64,000 bases of DNA from Dehalococcoidia bacterium UBA1328 (GCA_002306815.1 DBTA01000036.1:141442-205441); one strand, 5' to 3'; positions 52,549 to 62,317 are shown, numbered from the stretch's first letter. Numbers and translations are program-made. The notes: generated by a model from the sequence alone, not told the origin.

Positions 52549-53739
52549 TTATTTACCCGGGTCGTATACGGCTCTTTTTTGTCCGGCGTAGTCCCATGGC
52601 ACTATCCACTCTTCGTTAATCTCCAGCCCGAAACCGGGAGCGTCAGAAGGAACGACCCTTCCATCGACAGCTGCTGGAACACCCGGCATCAACTTGTCGG
52701 CGACTGGCTGTCCTATATCCGTATCCATGAACCACTCAGCCTGAGTCGTCTCCGGCATGGCGTAAGCGAAATGCTGGCCCCACGCCGTGTTGCCGCCCAT
52801 GTGCGTAATCGTCTGAATACCCGCCGCTTCAGCGTATGTGTAAATCTTGATAACTTCCGAAAGTCCGCCAGCCCACTCGATATCCGGCTGGACAATGTCG
52901 ACTGCTCGCGCCGCGATCAACTGCTGGAACTGCTTTCGCCCATAGTGATGCTCACCAGTGGCAAGAGCAGTCCATGTCATTGCCCGTTTTAGCTCTTTAT
53001 GACCTTCAAGATCCCACGGCGGAAGTGGTTCCTCGAACCACCGCAACCTGTAAGGACGCAGTCTTTCGGCAACCCGAAGCGCAAGATCGGAGTTGAACGA
53101 CATTACCGGGTTGAAAGTAAGTTCCGCTTCGTCTCCAGCGACTTCACGCTGGCGAGAAACATGCTCTTCAAGCTTGGCGAGCCCTTCCGATCCCTCTTCG
53201 TAGAAGAACGGGTTGCTGATTTTGAAACGCTTAAAGCCGATCTCTCGCATCCACTCGATATCGTCTCCTGTTGCGTACAATTCGACGTGATCGTGTGAAG
53301 GGCCACCGATCAACTCGTATACCGGTCGACCCAGTAGCTTGCCTTTCAAGTCCCACAAGGCAAGGTCGACACCACTTTGCGCAGCAGTAGCAATTCCTCC
53401 TTGAAAACCCTCGTGCATTCGCCATATCTGGTCGTTGAGCAGTTCGATTGCCAGAGCGTCTTTGCCTTCGATTAGCGGGGCGATGAGATAATCGACCACA
53501 GAAGCTCCCATTGCGCCATGGGCGAACGAACCGAGACCGTAAGTGCCGTCTTCAGCTGTAATTTGCACCCACGCCTTGCCGATCTGACCCGGTTTATTAC
53601 CATCGACCCGTGTGTATTCTGAATAACGCGCAATGGGTTGTGAACGGGTCGAATAAGTGTTCCATCCTGGCTTTACGTTCGGGCGAACAGGTGGTTCTGG
53701 CTTGTCGATTCGGACACAGCGGACGCTTTTGATTTTCAT
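52549..53739 (-). CDS. Enolase-superfamily protein with Asn for the first metal Asp (paralog 4)
   Basis: A 396-residue relative of the rhamnonate dehydratase group. DLALWDLKGKLLG and ELIGGPSHD mark the domain junction. The first metal position, LDCW in paralog 1, reads TFNPVMSFN here, so Asn210 replaces Asp. Glu236 (WFEEP), Glu263 and His264 (TGEHHYGR), Asp286 (QPDIEWAGGLSE) and His313 (ITHMGG) remain. Its TAG-adjacent start directly follows the stop of paralog 5, so the two form a tight operon. The proteins are clear tandem duplicates (RWFEEPL, FKI-NP, ATGDD shared). Chemistry may have changed from classical dehydration. Confidence 0.87.
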   Translation of the reverse strand: MKIKSVRCVRIDKPEPPVRPNVKPGWNTYSTRSQPIARYSEYTRVDGNKPGQIGKAWVQITAEDGTYGLGSFAHGAMGASVVDYLIAPLIEGKDALAIELLNDQIWRMHEGFQGGIATAAQSGVDLALWDLKGKLLGRPVYELIGGPSHDHVELYATGDDIEWMREIGFKRFKISNPFFYEEGSEGLAKLEEHVSRQREVAGDEAELTFNPVMSFNSDLALRVAERLRPYRLRWFEEPLPPWDLEGHKELKRAMTWTALATGEHHYGRKQFQQLIAARAVDIVQPDIEWAGGLSEVIKIYTYAEAAGIQTITHMGGNTAWGQHFAYAMPETTQAEWFMDTDIGQPVADKLMPGVPAAVDGRVVPSDAPGFGLEINEEWIVPWDYAGQKRAVYDPGK

Positions 53740-54915
53740 CTACTTAGTCCCTTCTTCCCAGTCGGTGATATCGCTTTCTTCAAAGTGCATACCGAATCCT
53801 GGTTCATTCGACGGGGTCACTTGCCCGTTCACAGGCACGACGGTGCCCGGAATTTTCACTGTTTCTTCGAGAGGCACCCCGGGGTCAGATCCAAGCCAGA
53901 ACTCGGCCATTGGCGACTCCGTCGCCGCCATTGCAAAGTGCTGACCGAACGGATCGTTAGCACCTCCGTGAGGGATCGTTGCAAGTCCTGCTGCTTCCCC
54001 AATGATATGGACCTTGATAGCTTCTGTAATACCGCCACCCCAACTGAGGTCTGGCTGGAGGATATCGACAGCACGACTCTCAACGAGATCAAGGAACGCG
54101 TGGCGACCGTGGTGATCTTCGCCTGTGGCTATCGCAACCCACGGAGCTGCCTGTCGCAACTGAGCTAGACCGGCGGTATCGGTTGGAACCAGCGGTTCCT
54201 CGAACCAGCGGAGGTTGTAGGGGCGAAGCTCTGCGAGCAGTCGCAGCGCGAATTCGACGTTGAACGACATTGCGGGATTGATCATAAGATCGTGATCACC
54301 GCCGACCTGCTCTCTCGCCCATGCAACGTGTTCTACAACTGCTTTTACTCCTGAATCGCTCTCTGAATAGTGAGCGGGATTTGTGATCTTGAACTTAGTG
54401 AACCCGAGTTCCTGAGCCCAGTCGAGGTCGTCGCCAGTTGCGTAGCAAGTGATCGATTCTCGAACGGGTCCTCCCAACAACGAGTACACTGGTAGTTCGT
54501 AAATTTTTCCTTTGAGATCCCACAAAGCGAGATCTACACCTGCCATTGCGGTTGAAGCTGTCCCCGAAACTCCGAATCGCTGTGAAACACGCAACATCAG
54601 GTCAGACAGGCTTTCAATAGCAAGACAATTGCGACCTTCGAGAATCGGTGCGATTACGGTATTTACGAATGCCGCCGTAGGTTCACCAAAAGAACACTGT
54701 CCAAGTCCCCAGTTACCGTCTTCCGCTGTGACCTTCACCCAAACCTGCTCGAGCCCACCTCCGGGCATTTCACCCGGAAATCGCGAAAATTCCGGGTACA
54801 TGTTTACTGGCATCGCTCGTTTCGACGATTTATTCCACGTAGGTCGCCTGGGCGAAGTTGGATTAGATGGAGTCGGCTGTTTTACTCGAACAGCCCGTAT
54901 GGACTTAATCTTCAA
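53740..54915 (-). CDS. Enolase-superfamily protein with Asn for the first metal Asp (paralog 5)
   Basis: A 391-residue tandem duplicate of paralog 4 and upstream gene of the pair. VDLALWDLKGKIYE and SLLGGPVRES mark the junction. The first metal position reads LMINPAMSFN, so Asn213 replaces Asp. Glu239 (WFEEPL) and Glu266 remain, but the residue after Glu266 is Asp (TGEDHHGR) where rhamnonate dehydratase has the catalytic His. Asp289 (QPDLSWGGG) and His316 (IPHGGAN) are kept. ACAGGAAATC before the ATG is a good ribosome site. The N-terminal 45 residues are Pro/Arg-rich, as in paralog 4. Confidence 0.87.
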   Translation of the reverse strand: MKIKSIRAVRVKQPTPSNPTSPRRPTWNKSSKRAMPVNMYPEFSRFPGEMPGGGLEQVWVKVTAEDGNWGLGQCSFGEPTAAFVNTVIAPILEGRNCLAIESLSDLMLRVSQRFGVSGTASTAMAGVDLALWDLKGKIYELPVYSLLGGPVRESITCYATGDDLDWAQELGFTKFKITNPAHYSESDSGVKAVVEHVAWAREQVGGDHDLMINPAMSFNVEFALRLLAELRPYNLRWFEEPLVPTDTAGLAQLRQAAPWVAIATGEDHHGRHAFLDLVESRAVDILQPDLSWGGGITEAIKVHIIGEAAGLATIPHGGANDPFGQHFAMAATESPMAEFWLGSDPGVPLEETVKIPGTVVPVNGQVTPSNEPGFGMHFEESDITDWEEGTK

Positions 54916-55016
54916 ATGATTTCCTGTCGATTGAGGATCTTACGGATGCACTGGCGTGGCGAACGACATATGCTTGCGGCGGCGCAAGTTTAGCAACCAA
55001 CAGGGAATTCACAGGC

Positions 55017-55691
55017 ATGCAACCGATAACGTTAGACATTCAGCAGCTCGCATTGTCGTTTTCGAACGAACCAGGTCTAGAAGAACTGCTCGTCACCCGA
55101 CAGCATTCTTCAGGTGAGTTGATCGAAATTCCAGTTGCACTCATCCAGGGGCATCAACCTGGACCGCAAATGACCGTAATGTCGGGCATGAATGCCGGTG
55201 AATATTCAGGGATTTTGGCAGCGCAAAAACTCATAATCGAGGTAAAGCCGTAGGACCTTTTTGGAACTCTGCTTGTAATCCCAGTTATTTCGACCAAAGC
55301 GTTCATGGAACGAAACATGCAACTAAACCCAGTCGACCAGAAAGAAGTTCACTTCATTAGACCTGGAAATCCGTACGGCACGTATAGTTAAATGCTGATG
55401 GACAAGCTGTTTGAGATCGTTAAGGATTCCGACTTTCTGATTGATTTACACGCAGGAGAAATGGCTCAGGCACTAATGTCGTGGGTTCCGGTTCCAATGC
55501 GTGGAAAAGACTTCCCGTATCTGCGCAACACTAACCAGGAAGACCTCACGTGGGCGAAAGGCTTGGAAGACTCGTCTGAGTTGTAGAACCTCTGGGATAC
55601 TTTGGTTGGCGCCGGTTTTACTGCAGCCGAAATTGAAAAGATTGCTGGCGGTAACATGCTCAGGTTGTTGCGGGACGTTCTTCCGGGCTAG
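55017..55691 (+). pseudogene. Chimeric pseudogene: AstE/AspA-like deacylase joined to M19 dipeptidase tail
   Basis: One frame is readable from ATG 55017 to TAG 55689 with stops at 55251 (TAG), 55389 (TAA) and 55584 (TAG). The first 170 codons resemble succinylglutamate desuccinylase/aspartoacylase proteins (PGPQMTVMSGMNAGEYSG, DLFGTLLVIPVISTKAF, DFLIDLHAGEMA). The zinc motif HGxE is already NAGE. From about 55555 the text changes to the C-terminal block of membrane dipeptidase, peptidase M19 (GLEDSSEL, stop, NLWDTLVGAGFTAAEIEK, IAGGNMLRLLRD). A deletion most likely fused two neighbouring genes before or during decay. Confidence 0.65.
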
Positions 55692-55720
55692 TACGCATCA
55701 GATTCATTAGGGAGTTTGAG

Positions 55721-56152
55721 TTGGTTTCAAGATTCAACCACACGGGTATAGTCGTAGATGACCTGGATCGCATGGTCAGTTTTTACTGTGGCAGCCTCGG
55801 TCTCACTGAACTTAACCGAGTCGAATCGATCGCCCCGCCAGAAGGCAACCATACCGGAATTCCGGGTTCAAGTCGCACGCTCGTTTTCGTCGGATTCGAA
55901 GAAGGGCACAGGATAGAATTGGTCAAATACCACAAACCCGTTTCAGCTGGTCGTGATGACGATATGATTCGACTTGGAACGAATCATATTTGCTTCAACG
56001 TCGAAGATATCGAGAAGGTTCACGCCGATCTGTCCTCAAAAGAAATCGAGTTTGTAACCGATCCCATCATCAGCTTCAGTAGCTCTGGCAATCGTCACGG
56101 CATCGTCTACGCCCGCGACCCAGAAGGCAACTGGCTAGAATTCATCGAGTAA
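55721..56152 (+). CDS. VOC-family protein (methylmalonyl-CoA epimerase/glyoxalase-like)
   Basis: A 143-residue vicinal-oxygen-chelate protein. FNHTGIVVDDLDRMVSFYCG contains the first His ligand, GHRIELVKYHKP the first Glu, LGTNHICFNVEDIEKVHADL the second His, and YARDPEGNWLEFIE the last Glu, so the full metal set is present. The pattern with a long loop between strands fits epimerases or glyoxalases acting on small carbonyl compounds. The start is TTG 55721 with GGGAG eight bases upstream. It stands just after the chimeric pseudogene. Confidence 0.83.
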   Translation: MVSRFNHTGIVVDDLDRMVSFYCGSLGLTELNRVESIAPPEGNHTGIPGSSRTLVFVGFEEGHRIELVKYHKPVSAGRDDDMIRLGTNHICFNVEDIEKVHADLSSKEIEFVTDPIISFSSSGNRHGIVYARDPEGNWLEFIE

Positions 56153-56337
56153 GAGTTTTAACTACGATCGGTGTGGATTTGCACGACCGTTGCCGTTGGC
56201 GTGGTTTTAGCGCCCGGTGTGTATACGGGCATCGAGTAGTTGGGATCTACCGCTACGTTTTCGACCGGGTAACTAAAGCGGGTTATTTCAATACTTTTGA
56301 TGATCGGGGAGTATTTCATCGTCCAATACAACTTTCT

Positions 56338-57312
56338 TTAAATATTCGCTGTACCTGTCGCCCACGCTTTGATCAGGTGGTGCGCAATTGCGATTGGACC
56401 CGGGATGTTCACGCCTTCCAGCTTGTGTTCGAGTGCCAGTTTTACCTCTTCCTTCGTGAACCAGCGCACATCTGCCATCTCACCGGTATCGACTAAGATG
56501 TCATCCGATAATGCCTCAGCGTGGCAACCGATCATTAGAGAAGAAGGGAATGGCCATGGCTGAGATGAGTGATATGTGACCTTCCCGATGGGCAACCCGG
56601 CCTCTTCCATCACTTCTCGTCGCACGCCCTCTTCGATTGATTCACCCTGATCCATGAAACCAGCAAGGCACGAATAAAACGTCGATCGTTGTCTAGCAAG
56701 CGTTTGACCCATAACGCACTTCTCGCCGCGGTACACAAGCATGATTGCAACAGGGTCAGTACGAGGGAAGTGCTGCGACTTGCAGGACGGGCACTCGCGC
56801 ATAAGTCCGCCCCGATAGCTCTGCGATTCAACACCGCATACCGAGCAAAATCGGTGCTGAGCATGCCAGTTAAGATTTGAACGTGCTTGTGCGAGTATTC
56901 CTGACTGTTCTTGAGGAATCTCAGTCGCCGCCATACGGCCGTCCTCAAACGCGCCATTTTCGGCTAGAGCGGCTATCCCTGATGGGTCCTCAACTTTCGA
57001 AATGTCTACTGCGAAGTGAGGATTCTGCGCGCAGTCTAAGCCCAGAAACTTTGGTCCGCCAGCTTCTTCGGGTAGATCATATAGAAACTCGTGCCCTATC
57101 CACGCAAGTTCTGCTTCGGGTGATCGGCGAACTAGTGGTTGCAAATTGTGGAATGGGAGAATCCTAGCGTTCTGCTGTCGGACCATCTTCTTCAATGCAT
57201 CTTCGTCTCGGCGGGCGTGATCGCCTCGGTCAAATGGATTTCCAGCAAAGATATGGGTGTACGACAAGAGAATAATTCCGATTGCAACTGAGCGAACGAT
57301 TCCAACGAACAC
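56338..57312 (-). CDS. nudC: NADH pyrophosphatase / NAD-capped RNA hydrolase NudC
   Basis: Nudix hydrolase that cleaves NADH and removes NAD caps from RNA. As drawn 324 residues. A zinc ribbon (FCSVCG and CPSCKSQHFPRTDP) precedes the Nudix box GFMDQGESIEEGVRREVMEE, and the NudC hallmark SQPWPFPSSLMIG follows. The N-terminal domain with NPFDRGDHARRDE is also present. The GTG start at 57312 gives a hydrophobic N-terminus that does not suit NudC; TTG at 57267 just before YTHIFAGNPFDR is a plausible alternative. It follows enolase paralog 6 by 14 bases on the same strand. Confidence 0.92.
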   Translation of the reverse strand: MFVGIVRSVAIGIILLSYTHIFAGNPFDRGDHARRDEDALKKMVRQQNARILPFHNLQPLVRRSPEAELAWIGHEFLYDLPEEAGGPKFLGLDCAQNPHFAVDISKVEDPSGIAALAENGAFEDGRMAATEIPQEQSGILAQARSNLNWHAQHRFCSVCGVESQSYRGGLMRECPSCKSQHFPRTDPVAIMLVYRGEKCVMGQTLARQRSTFYSCLAGFMDQGESIEEGVRREVMEEAGLPIGKVTYHSSQPWPFPSSLMIGCHAEALSDDILVDTGEMADVRWFTKEEVKLALEHKLEGVNIPGPIAIAHHLIKAWATGTANI

Positions 57313-57326
57313 AGCCCGCTACTGTA

Positions 57327-58547
57327 TCAACGATCAGAATCCGGAGTTGCCCATGCCCCGGTCGACTTATTCGCTTTGTTCCACCAACCTGGCTGCGCTG
57401 CTGGTGAGTCAACGTCAACGGCAAACTCTTCGATTGCCTCTGGTATTAACTCGATGCCAAGACCTGGTTTTCCATTCGGGTAGATCGATCCATCCTTAAT
57501 GTCGAACATTGGGTTGATGATTTTTTCGAAAGTCGGGAACCAGGTGTGCAGACATTCTTCTCGATACAAGTTAGGGATTGCCATTGAAGCCTGGAACGAA
57601 GCTGCGATTGCCACAGGACCCAGTGCGTCGTGAGGGCTTACCGGCACGTATTGGATTTCAGCCATGGCGGCAATTCGTCTGATCTCACTTATTCCTCCGC
57701 ACCAAGCAATGTCAGGCATGATGTAGTCGACCAGTCTGTCACGCAGTATCACGTCGTAGTCCCAGCGAGTGAAATGCCGCTCTCCTACACATAGGTGAAC
57801 ATTGGTGTTTTCTCGAATTTGTCGGAGCGCATTGTGGTTTTCGACGTGAGTCGGTTCTTCGAACCAGACAAGATTAACGTGTTCGATAGCGTTCGCGGCT
57901 TTAATTGCCGAAGCGACGTCCATGCGAGCATGAGCATCGACGAGAATTTCGTAATCAGGGCCAACTGTCTCACGAAGCGCTTCCATCCACTCAACAGCCT
58001 CGGCGATGGCGCTCGGTTCCATCCGCTCAACCATGTTCGCTCCGTAGTGCGTATCGCCCATCGTGCGTCGTGAAGGGAATGGGTCGGTCTTGATTGCCTG
58101 AAACCCAGCCTCCATTGTTAGCCGGGCCTCTTCTTGCATTGTGGCAATGCCTTGTCCGCCGCTCAGGTCACGTACATGAGTGTATAGCGGGACACTCTCT
58201 CGGAGTGGGCCTCCGAGCAGATCGTAAATCGGCGCACCAAGTACTTTGCCCTTGATGTCCCACAAAGCAATATCTATCGCACTGATCAGATGTGAAATGT
58301 AACCACGCGGGTTTAGGTCAGAGTTGACGTGGAATATTCGTTGCCAGATTTCCTCGATGTTCTTGGGATCCGAACCGATCACGAGCGGTTTTATCGCTTC
58401 AAGCCCTCGTACGAGATGGCTGTTTACGGCGTAGTCGGTGCATTCACCGAGACCGGTGACACCTTCGTCGGTTTCAACCTCAACGAAGAGCCATGCAAGA
58501 CCCGGGATAGGCATTACAACGTGGGATTTGATGTCGGTGATCTTCAA
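57327..58547 (-). CDS. Enolase-superfamily galactonate/mannonate dehydratase-like enzyme (paralog 6)
   Basis: A 406-residue acid-sugar dehydratase of the mandelate racemase subgroup. IALWDIKGKVLG and DLLGGPLRES mark the junction. Metal ligands Asp204 with His206 (VDAHARMD), Glu230 (WFEEP) and Glu256 (VGERHFTRWD); then Asp279 (MPDIAWCGGISE) and His306 (SPHDALGP). The Asp-x-His motif is that of galactonate dehydratase, making this the most conventional paralog of the set. The start is TTG 58547. It is divergent from the YjhG-type dehydratase, with about 170 bases for shared regulation. Confidence 0.88.
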   Translation of the reverse strand: MKITDIKSHVVMPIPGLAWLFVEVETDEGVTGLGECTDYAVNSHLVRGLEAIKPLVIGSDPKNIEEIWQRIFHVNSDLNPRGYISHLISAIDIALWDIKGKVLGAPIYDLLGGPLRESVPLYTHVRDLSGGQGIATMQEEARLTMEAGFQAIKTDPFPSRRTMGDTHYGANMVERMEPSAIAEAVEWMEALRETVGPDYEILVDAHARMDVASAIKAANAIEHVNLVWFEEPTHVENHNALRQIRENTNVHLCVGERHFTRWDYDVILRDRLVDYIMPDIAWCGGISEIRRIAAMAEIQYVPVSPHDALGPVAIAASFQASMAIPNLYREECLHTWFPTFEKIINPMFDIKDGSIYPNGKPGLGIELIPEAIEEFAVDVDSPAAQPGWWNKANKSTGAWATPDSDR

Positions 58548-58720
58548 TTTCGCGAGTCCTACTACTTAACGGTTCGATACATGATGCGGATTGTAGGCGC
58601 GTTGCTGGAGATACGAACGTCTGGCTTTCCCCTCACCTAGGATTAAACCGCAGGTATCATGACTGCGCTAATTGAGCAGTGCGCTCATCCTCCCAACAAT
58701 CAATTCGACAGGAATCATTG

Positions 58721-60742
58721 ATGACATTAAATGTCAATCCCGGTCACGATACCATTCCAGTATCAATTGACGATGTGCTTGGTACTGGCGCTGACCCGGC
58801 CACCAGAGAAATTCAAACTCACGCGGATGGCCCCAATGGCACTGTGCCCTTTACTGCCGAATTCCTGATCGACGAGCCGAGCGGTAATCATTTCGGTATG
58901 ACTCAGAACGCCGGAATGGGGTGGAACCCTTCTGAACTGCTCAGAAAACAGTTCATCATTCTGTCTACGGTCGGTGGTGTGAAGTCGGAAGACGGCTCAC
59001 CAATCGCACTTGGACTTCACACTGGTCACTTTGAGCTACGTGACATGGTGACATCGGCAGCGAACGAACTTAAGGAGCTAAAGTCGGTTCCGTTCGCCGG
59101 GTTCTGTTCCGACCCTTGTGATGGTCGAACTCAAGGCACGACAGGGATGCTAGATTCTTTGCCTTATCGAAATGATGCTGCCCAGGTTTTTAGGCGTATC
59201 GCTCGTTCGTTACCTACTGTTCGTGGAGTGCTCGGAATCGCTTCATGTGACAAAGGTCTTCCTGCGATGATGATGGCGTTGGCGGGTCTTCACAATCAGC
59301 CAACGGTGGTTGTGCCGGGTGGAACGACCCTTAAACCGCACGTTGGCGAAGACACCGGACAGATACAGTCGATCGGAGCTCGATTCGCCCAAGGTGAAGT
59401 CACGCTCGAATACGCTCAGGACGTTGGTTGCCGCTCATGCGCTTCTCCCGGTGGGGGATGCCAGTTCCTTGGCACTGCTGGGACTTCCCAGGTAGTATCT
59501 GAAGCTCTAGGTCTAGCGATCACGCACGCCGCGCTATCTCCAAGCGGAACGCCGGCATGGCACGATATTTCTCGTCGATCAGCACGAGCTCTGGTGATGA
59601 TGGAGCGTCGCGGTGTGACTTCGCAGGACATACTTGTTGAGGCCTCGTTTGAGAACGCCATGGCAGTCCACGCAGCTTGTGGCGGGTCGACCAACCTGTT
59701 GCTCCACATGCCTGCCATTGCGCACGCGGCGGGTCGAAGCCGAATGACAGTCGATGATTGGAACCGAGTAAACCTCGAAGTACCTCGCCTCGTCGACGTC
59801 TTGCCGAACGGTCCTGTTGGTCACCCAACCACGCAGCTTTACGCTGCTGGTGGCGTACCGGAAGTGATGCTGCACTTGCGCAAGCGCGGATTGATCGACA
59901 CAAGCGTATTAACCGCTACGGGTCAGACACTTGATGAAAACCTGAACTGGTGGCAAGACTCGGAACGTCGTCACGAAGTTCGTAAGTATCTGCGCGAAGT
60001 CGATGGCGTTGACCCTGATAACGTAATTATGTCTCCTGACCGTGCGAAGTCTAAGAACCTCACAAGCACCGTTACCTTCCCAATGGGAAATATTGCTCCT
60101 GAGGGCTCGGTGATCAAGAGCACGGCGATCGATCCGACTGTGGTTGATGACGACAACGTATATCGCAACACCGGTCCTGCTCGTGTATTCCGATCAGAAC
60201 GCGAAGCAATGCGCGCTATCAAGTCACGAGATGAAGATCACAAGATCAAGGCTGGCGACATCATGGTTGTTACCTGTGGTGGTCCTCTTGGTACAGGAAT
60301 GGAGGAGGTTTACCAGTTAACGGCTGCGTTGAAGCATCTTTCGTACGGCAAGCACGTTGCACTTATTACCGACGCTCGTTTCTCGGGAGTTTCAACCGGG
60401 GCGTGTATCGGGCACGTTGGGCCTGAGGCGCTTGCTAGCGGTCCAATCGGACGGATTCAGGATGGCGACATGATCGAAATCATTGTCGACCGAAATAATC
60501 TTGCGGGTTCGATAAATCTTGTTGGTATGGATTGTGAATCTAAGGGTGCTGACTGGGGCACGGTAGAGCTTGAACGCCGCTTGGAACCCGGCGACCTAGC
60601 ACCACACCCACAGCTTCCGGACGATTCACGACTCTGGGCGGCATTGCAGTCGGCATCAGGCGGGACCTGGGGTGGCTGCGTGTTCGATGTCGACTCAATC
60701 GTAGAAACGATCGAAGCCGGCAAAAAAGCCCTCGGGAAGTAA
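58721..60742 (+). CDS. IlvD/Edd-family sugar-acid dehydratase, YjhG/YagF (xylonate dehydratase) type
   Basis: Iron-sulfur dehydratase of about 673 residues that closely follows the E. coli YjhG/YagF pattern: [113 protein letters not shown], and [20 protein letters not shown]. Family members dehydrate D-xylonate to 2-keto-3-deoxy-xylonate, so a pentonate or hexonate is the likely substrate. The Cys in SDPCDGR, SCDKG and SCASPGGGC are candidate cluster ligands. AGGAATC before ATG 58721 supports this start over 58679. Confidence 0.92.
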   Translation: MTLNVNPGHDTIPVSIDDVLGTGADPATREIQTHADGPNGTVPFTAEFLIDEPSGNHFGMTQNAGMGWNPSELLRKQFIILSTVGGVKSEDGSPIALGLHTGHFELRDMVTSAANELKELKSVPFAGFCSDPCDGRTQGTTGMLDSLPYRNDAAQVFRRIARSLPTVRGVLGIASCDKGLPAMMMALAGLHNQPTVVVPGGTTLKPHVGEDTGQIQSIGARFAQGEVTLEYAQDVGCRSCASPGGGCQFLGTAGTSQVVSEALGLAITHAALSPSGTPAWHDISRRSARALVMMERRGVTSQDILVEASFENAMAVHAACGGSTNLLLHMPAIAHAAGRSRMTVDDWNRVNLEVPRLVDVLPNGPVGHPTTQLYAAGGVPEVMLHLRKRGLIDTSVLTATGQTLDENLNWWQDSERRHEVRKYLREVDGVDPDNVIMSPDRAKSKNLTSTVTFPMGNIAPEGSVIKSTAIDPTVVDDDNVYRNTGPARVFRSEREAMRAIKSRDEDHKIKAGDIMVVTCGGPLGTGMEEVYQLTAALKHLSYGKHVALITDARFSGVSTGACIGHVGPEALASGPIGRIQDGDMIEIIVDRNNLAGSINLVGMDCESKGADWGTVELERRLEPGDLAPHPQLPDDSRLWAALQSASGGTWGGCVFDVDSIVETIEAGKKALGK

Positions 60743-60750
60743 AACGAGCA

Positions 60751-60922
60751 GCTGTTCGTCTGCTGGTGCATCGCTTGCAGTCTTGCTAATGAACAATCGG
60801 TAGCCCGCGCGTGGTTCGGTGAGAATCTGCTGGGGTCGCGAAGAATCTTCTTCGAGCTTGCGTCGCAGCTGCTTGACGAATGTCGAAGATATGCGCTTTC
60901 TTCGCTGTATTCCATACTTCAT
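60751..60922 (-). pseudogene. Remnant of an OmpR-type response regulator C-terminus
   Basis: On the minus strand, ISSTFVKQLRRKLEEDSSRP followed by QQILTEPRAGYRLF is the C-terminal winged-helix of OmpR/PhoB regulators (the VxxLRRKLE...GxGYRL pattern). No receiver domain or upstream half of the helix-turn-helix is present before it, and it overlaps the 3' end region of the YjhG-type gene. A leftover of a lost two-component gene. Confidence 0.55.
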
Positions 60923-61057
60923 ACCGCCTGCAAAAGCTGGCGGTGAGTCATCATCTTCCAGACGGCAGTATCTGGCGACGCTTCAGCGGCGCAAAGCGGA
61001 ATACCCCGCCTTATCGGCTAACTCGAAACATTGGGCTGGCTTCTCGCCCCAAGGCGC
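60923..61057. other. Gap with no recognised feature
   Basis: Between the regulator remnant and the amidohydrolase I see no intact gene; it may hold more decayed regulator sequence, as short stretches on the minus strand are interrupted by stops. Confidence 0.3.
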
Positions 61058-62317
61058 TTATACCAGAACCGTGTTTTTCAACTTGAGCAGTTTGCCCGAC
61101 TGCACAACAGTTGATGCCCGATCCAAATCCCTGATGTTCATAGCAGGGTCTCCATCAAAGGCAGCCATATCAGCGATCATGCCGCGCTGAAGGCTGCCTA
61201 TTTCTTTGTTTAATCCCAACGCTTCTGCAGTTCCTATAGTTGCCGTGTTGATGGCTTTCCACTCGGAGAATCCTAGTTTTTCAACATAAGCCCACGAGTT
61301 TGCCGCTGATCGGTCGTGAGTGCCATAGGCCATTCCCATGTCCAGGCCAGATGTGAATCGGATACCGGCATCGTGCATTTTGAGAAGTGTTTCGATATGC
61401 TCAGGCTCTTCAACCACCTTGAATGAAACAGCCCAGTGTGGATCCATTGGACCTTCCTCACCGCGTTCCTTGGCTTCTTGTCCGAGAAGTGCGTGTCCAA
61501 GGGTTGGGTCTACCCATTGTTCCTGATCGACCATTTTCTTTACGGTCTCAGGGTCGTAGTTCAAACCTTTGGTTGGGTCAGAGTCGTACCAGCGAGCGTG
61601 AATCAGATGATCGACTCCGGCCTCCACAACGTTCTTCACGCCTTGCGCCGATAGAGTGTGGGTCACGATCGGCACGTTCATGCGTTTGGCTTCTTCGACA
61701 GCAGCTTTTAAGACTTCGACTGGGTACTGCGGTAGACGAGGGTTCGCGGTAGGAGTGAACATTCCACCGGTAGCCATCATCTTGATTACGTTGGCTCCAA
61801 GCTTCACTTGTGTTCGAATCGCCGTCCGAACTTCGGCTTCAGTGTCGGCTTCTGTCCCGAAGAACCAGCAGTGTCCGGCGGTAATAGTGATTGGCGTTCC
61901 TGCGAGCAAAAGACGTGGGCCCGGAACATGATCATTATTGATCATTTGTCGAACTTGGAACGCCACTTCGTTCTTCGATCCAATATCACGGATTGTGGTA
62001 GTTCCGGCTAGAACAGCTTTCCGCATGTTGTTAGTAGCGCGGATCGTGAGTTGTTGGTTGTTCTCCGTTAGCGCCAGAGCTTGAGCATCCCACGTTGCGC
62101 TGCAATGCATGTGGCAATGAGCATCAACTAAACCAGGTAGTAGTGAAACGTCTCCCAGATCATAAACATCGCAGGAGTCTTCAACTGAACCCAAGTTTGA
62201 TGCAGGTTCGACAGCGGTGATCAGGCCGTCTTCAACCACCACTGCGTGATGCTCGAGCCAGCCTGAAACGTCAGCGTTGGCTACTCGCGTTGCTTTGAAA
62301 ATGCTCTTCGTTGTCAT
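61058..62317 (-). CDS. Amidohydrolase-family protein (prolidase/imidazolonepropionase-like)
   Basis: A 419-residue metal-dependent amidohydrolase. PGLVDAHCHMH carries His67 and His69. GANVIKMMATGG supplies the Lys that is usually carboxylated between two metals. THTLSAQGVKNVVEAGVDHLI contains two more His-region blocks, and FTSGLDMGMAYG the Asp. An N-terminal and C-terminal beta-sandwich (HHAVVVEDGLITAVEPA and GMIADMAAFDGDP) flanks the barrel. The subgroup contains prolidase-like and organophosphate-type hydrolases; substrate unknown. It is convergent with YjhG, beyond the regulator remnant. Confidence 0.87.
   Translation of the reverse strand: MTTKSIFKATRVANADVSGWLEHHAVVVEDGLITAVEPASNLGSVEDSCDVYDLGDVSLLPGLVDAHCHMHCSATWDAQALALTENNQQLTIRATNNMRKAVLAGTTTIRDIGSKNEVAFQVRQMINNDHVPGPRLLLAGTPITITAGHCWFFGTEADTEAEVRTAIRTQVKLGANVIKMMATGGMFTPTANPRLPQYPVEVLKAAVEEAKRMNVPIVTHTLSAQGVKNVVEAGVDHLIHARWYDSDPTKGLNYDPETVKKMVDQEQWVDPTLGHALLGQEAKERGEEGPMDPHWAVSFKVVEEPEHIETLLKMHDAGIRFTSGLDMGMAYGTHDRSAANSWAYVEKLGFSEWKAINTATIGTAEALGLNKEIGSLQRGMIADMAAFDGDPAMNIRDLDRASTVVQSGKLLKLKNTVLV

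Noticed and set aside
26606..55691. Stop-codon recoding (TAG read as Trp) to explain several interrupted genes
   Set aside because: TAG ends intact conserved genes such as ffh and leuS in this window, and most interrupted genes also have frameshifts or missing parts, so ordinary decay fits better.
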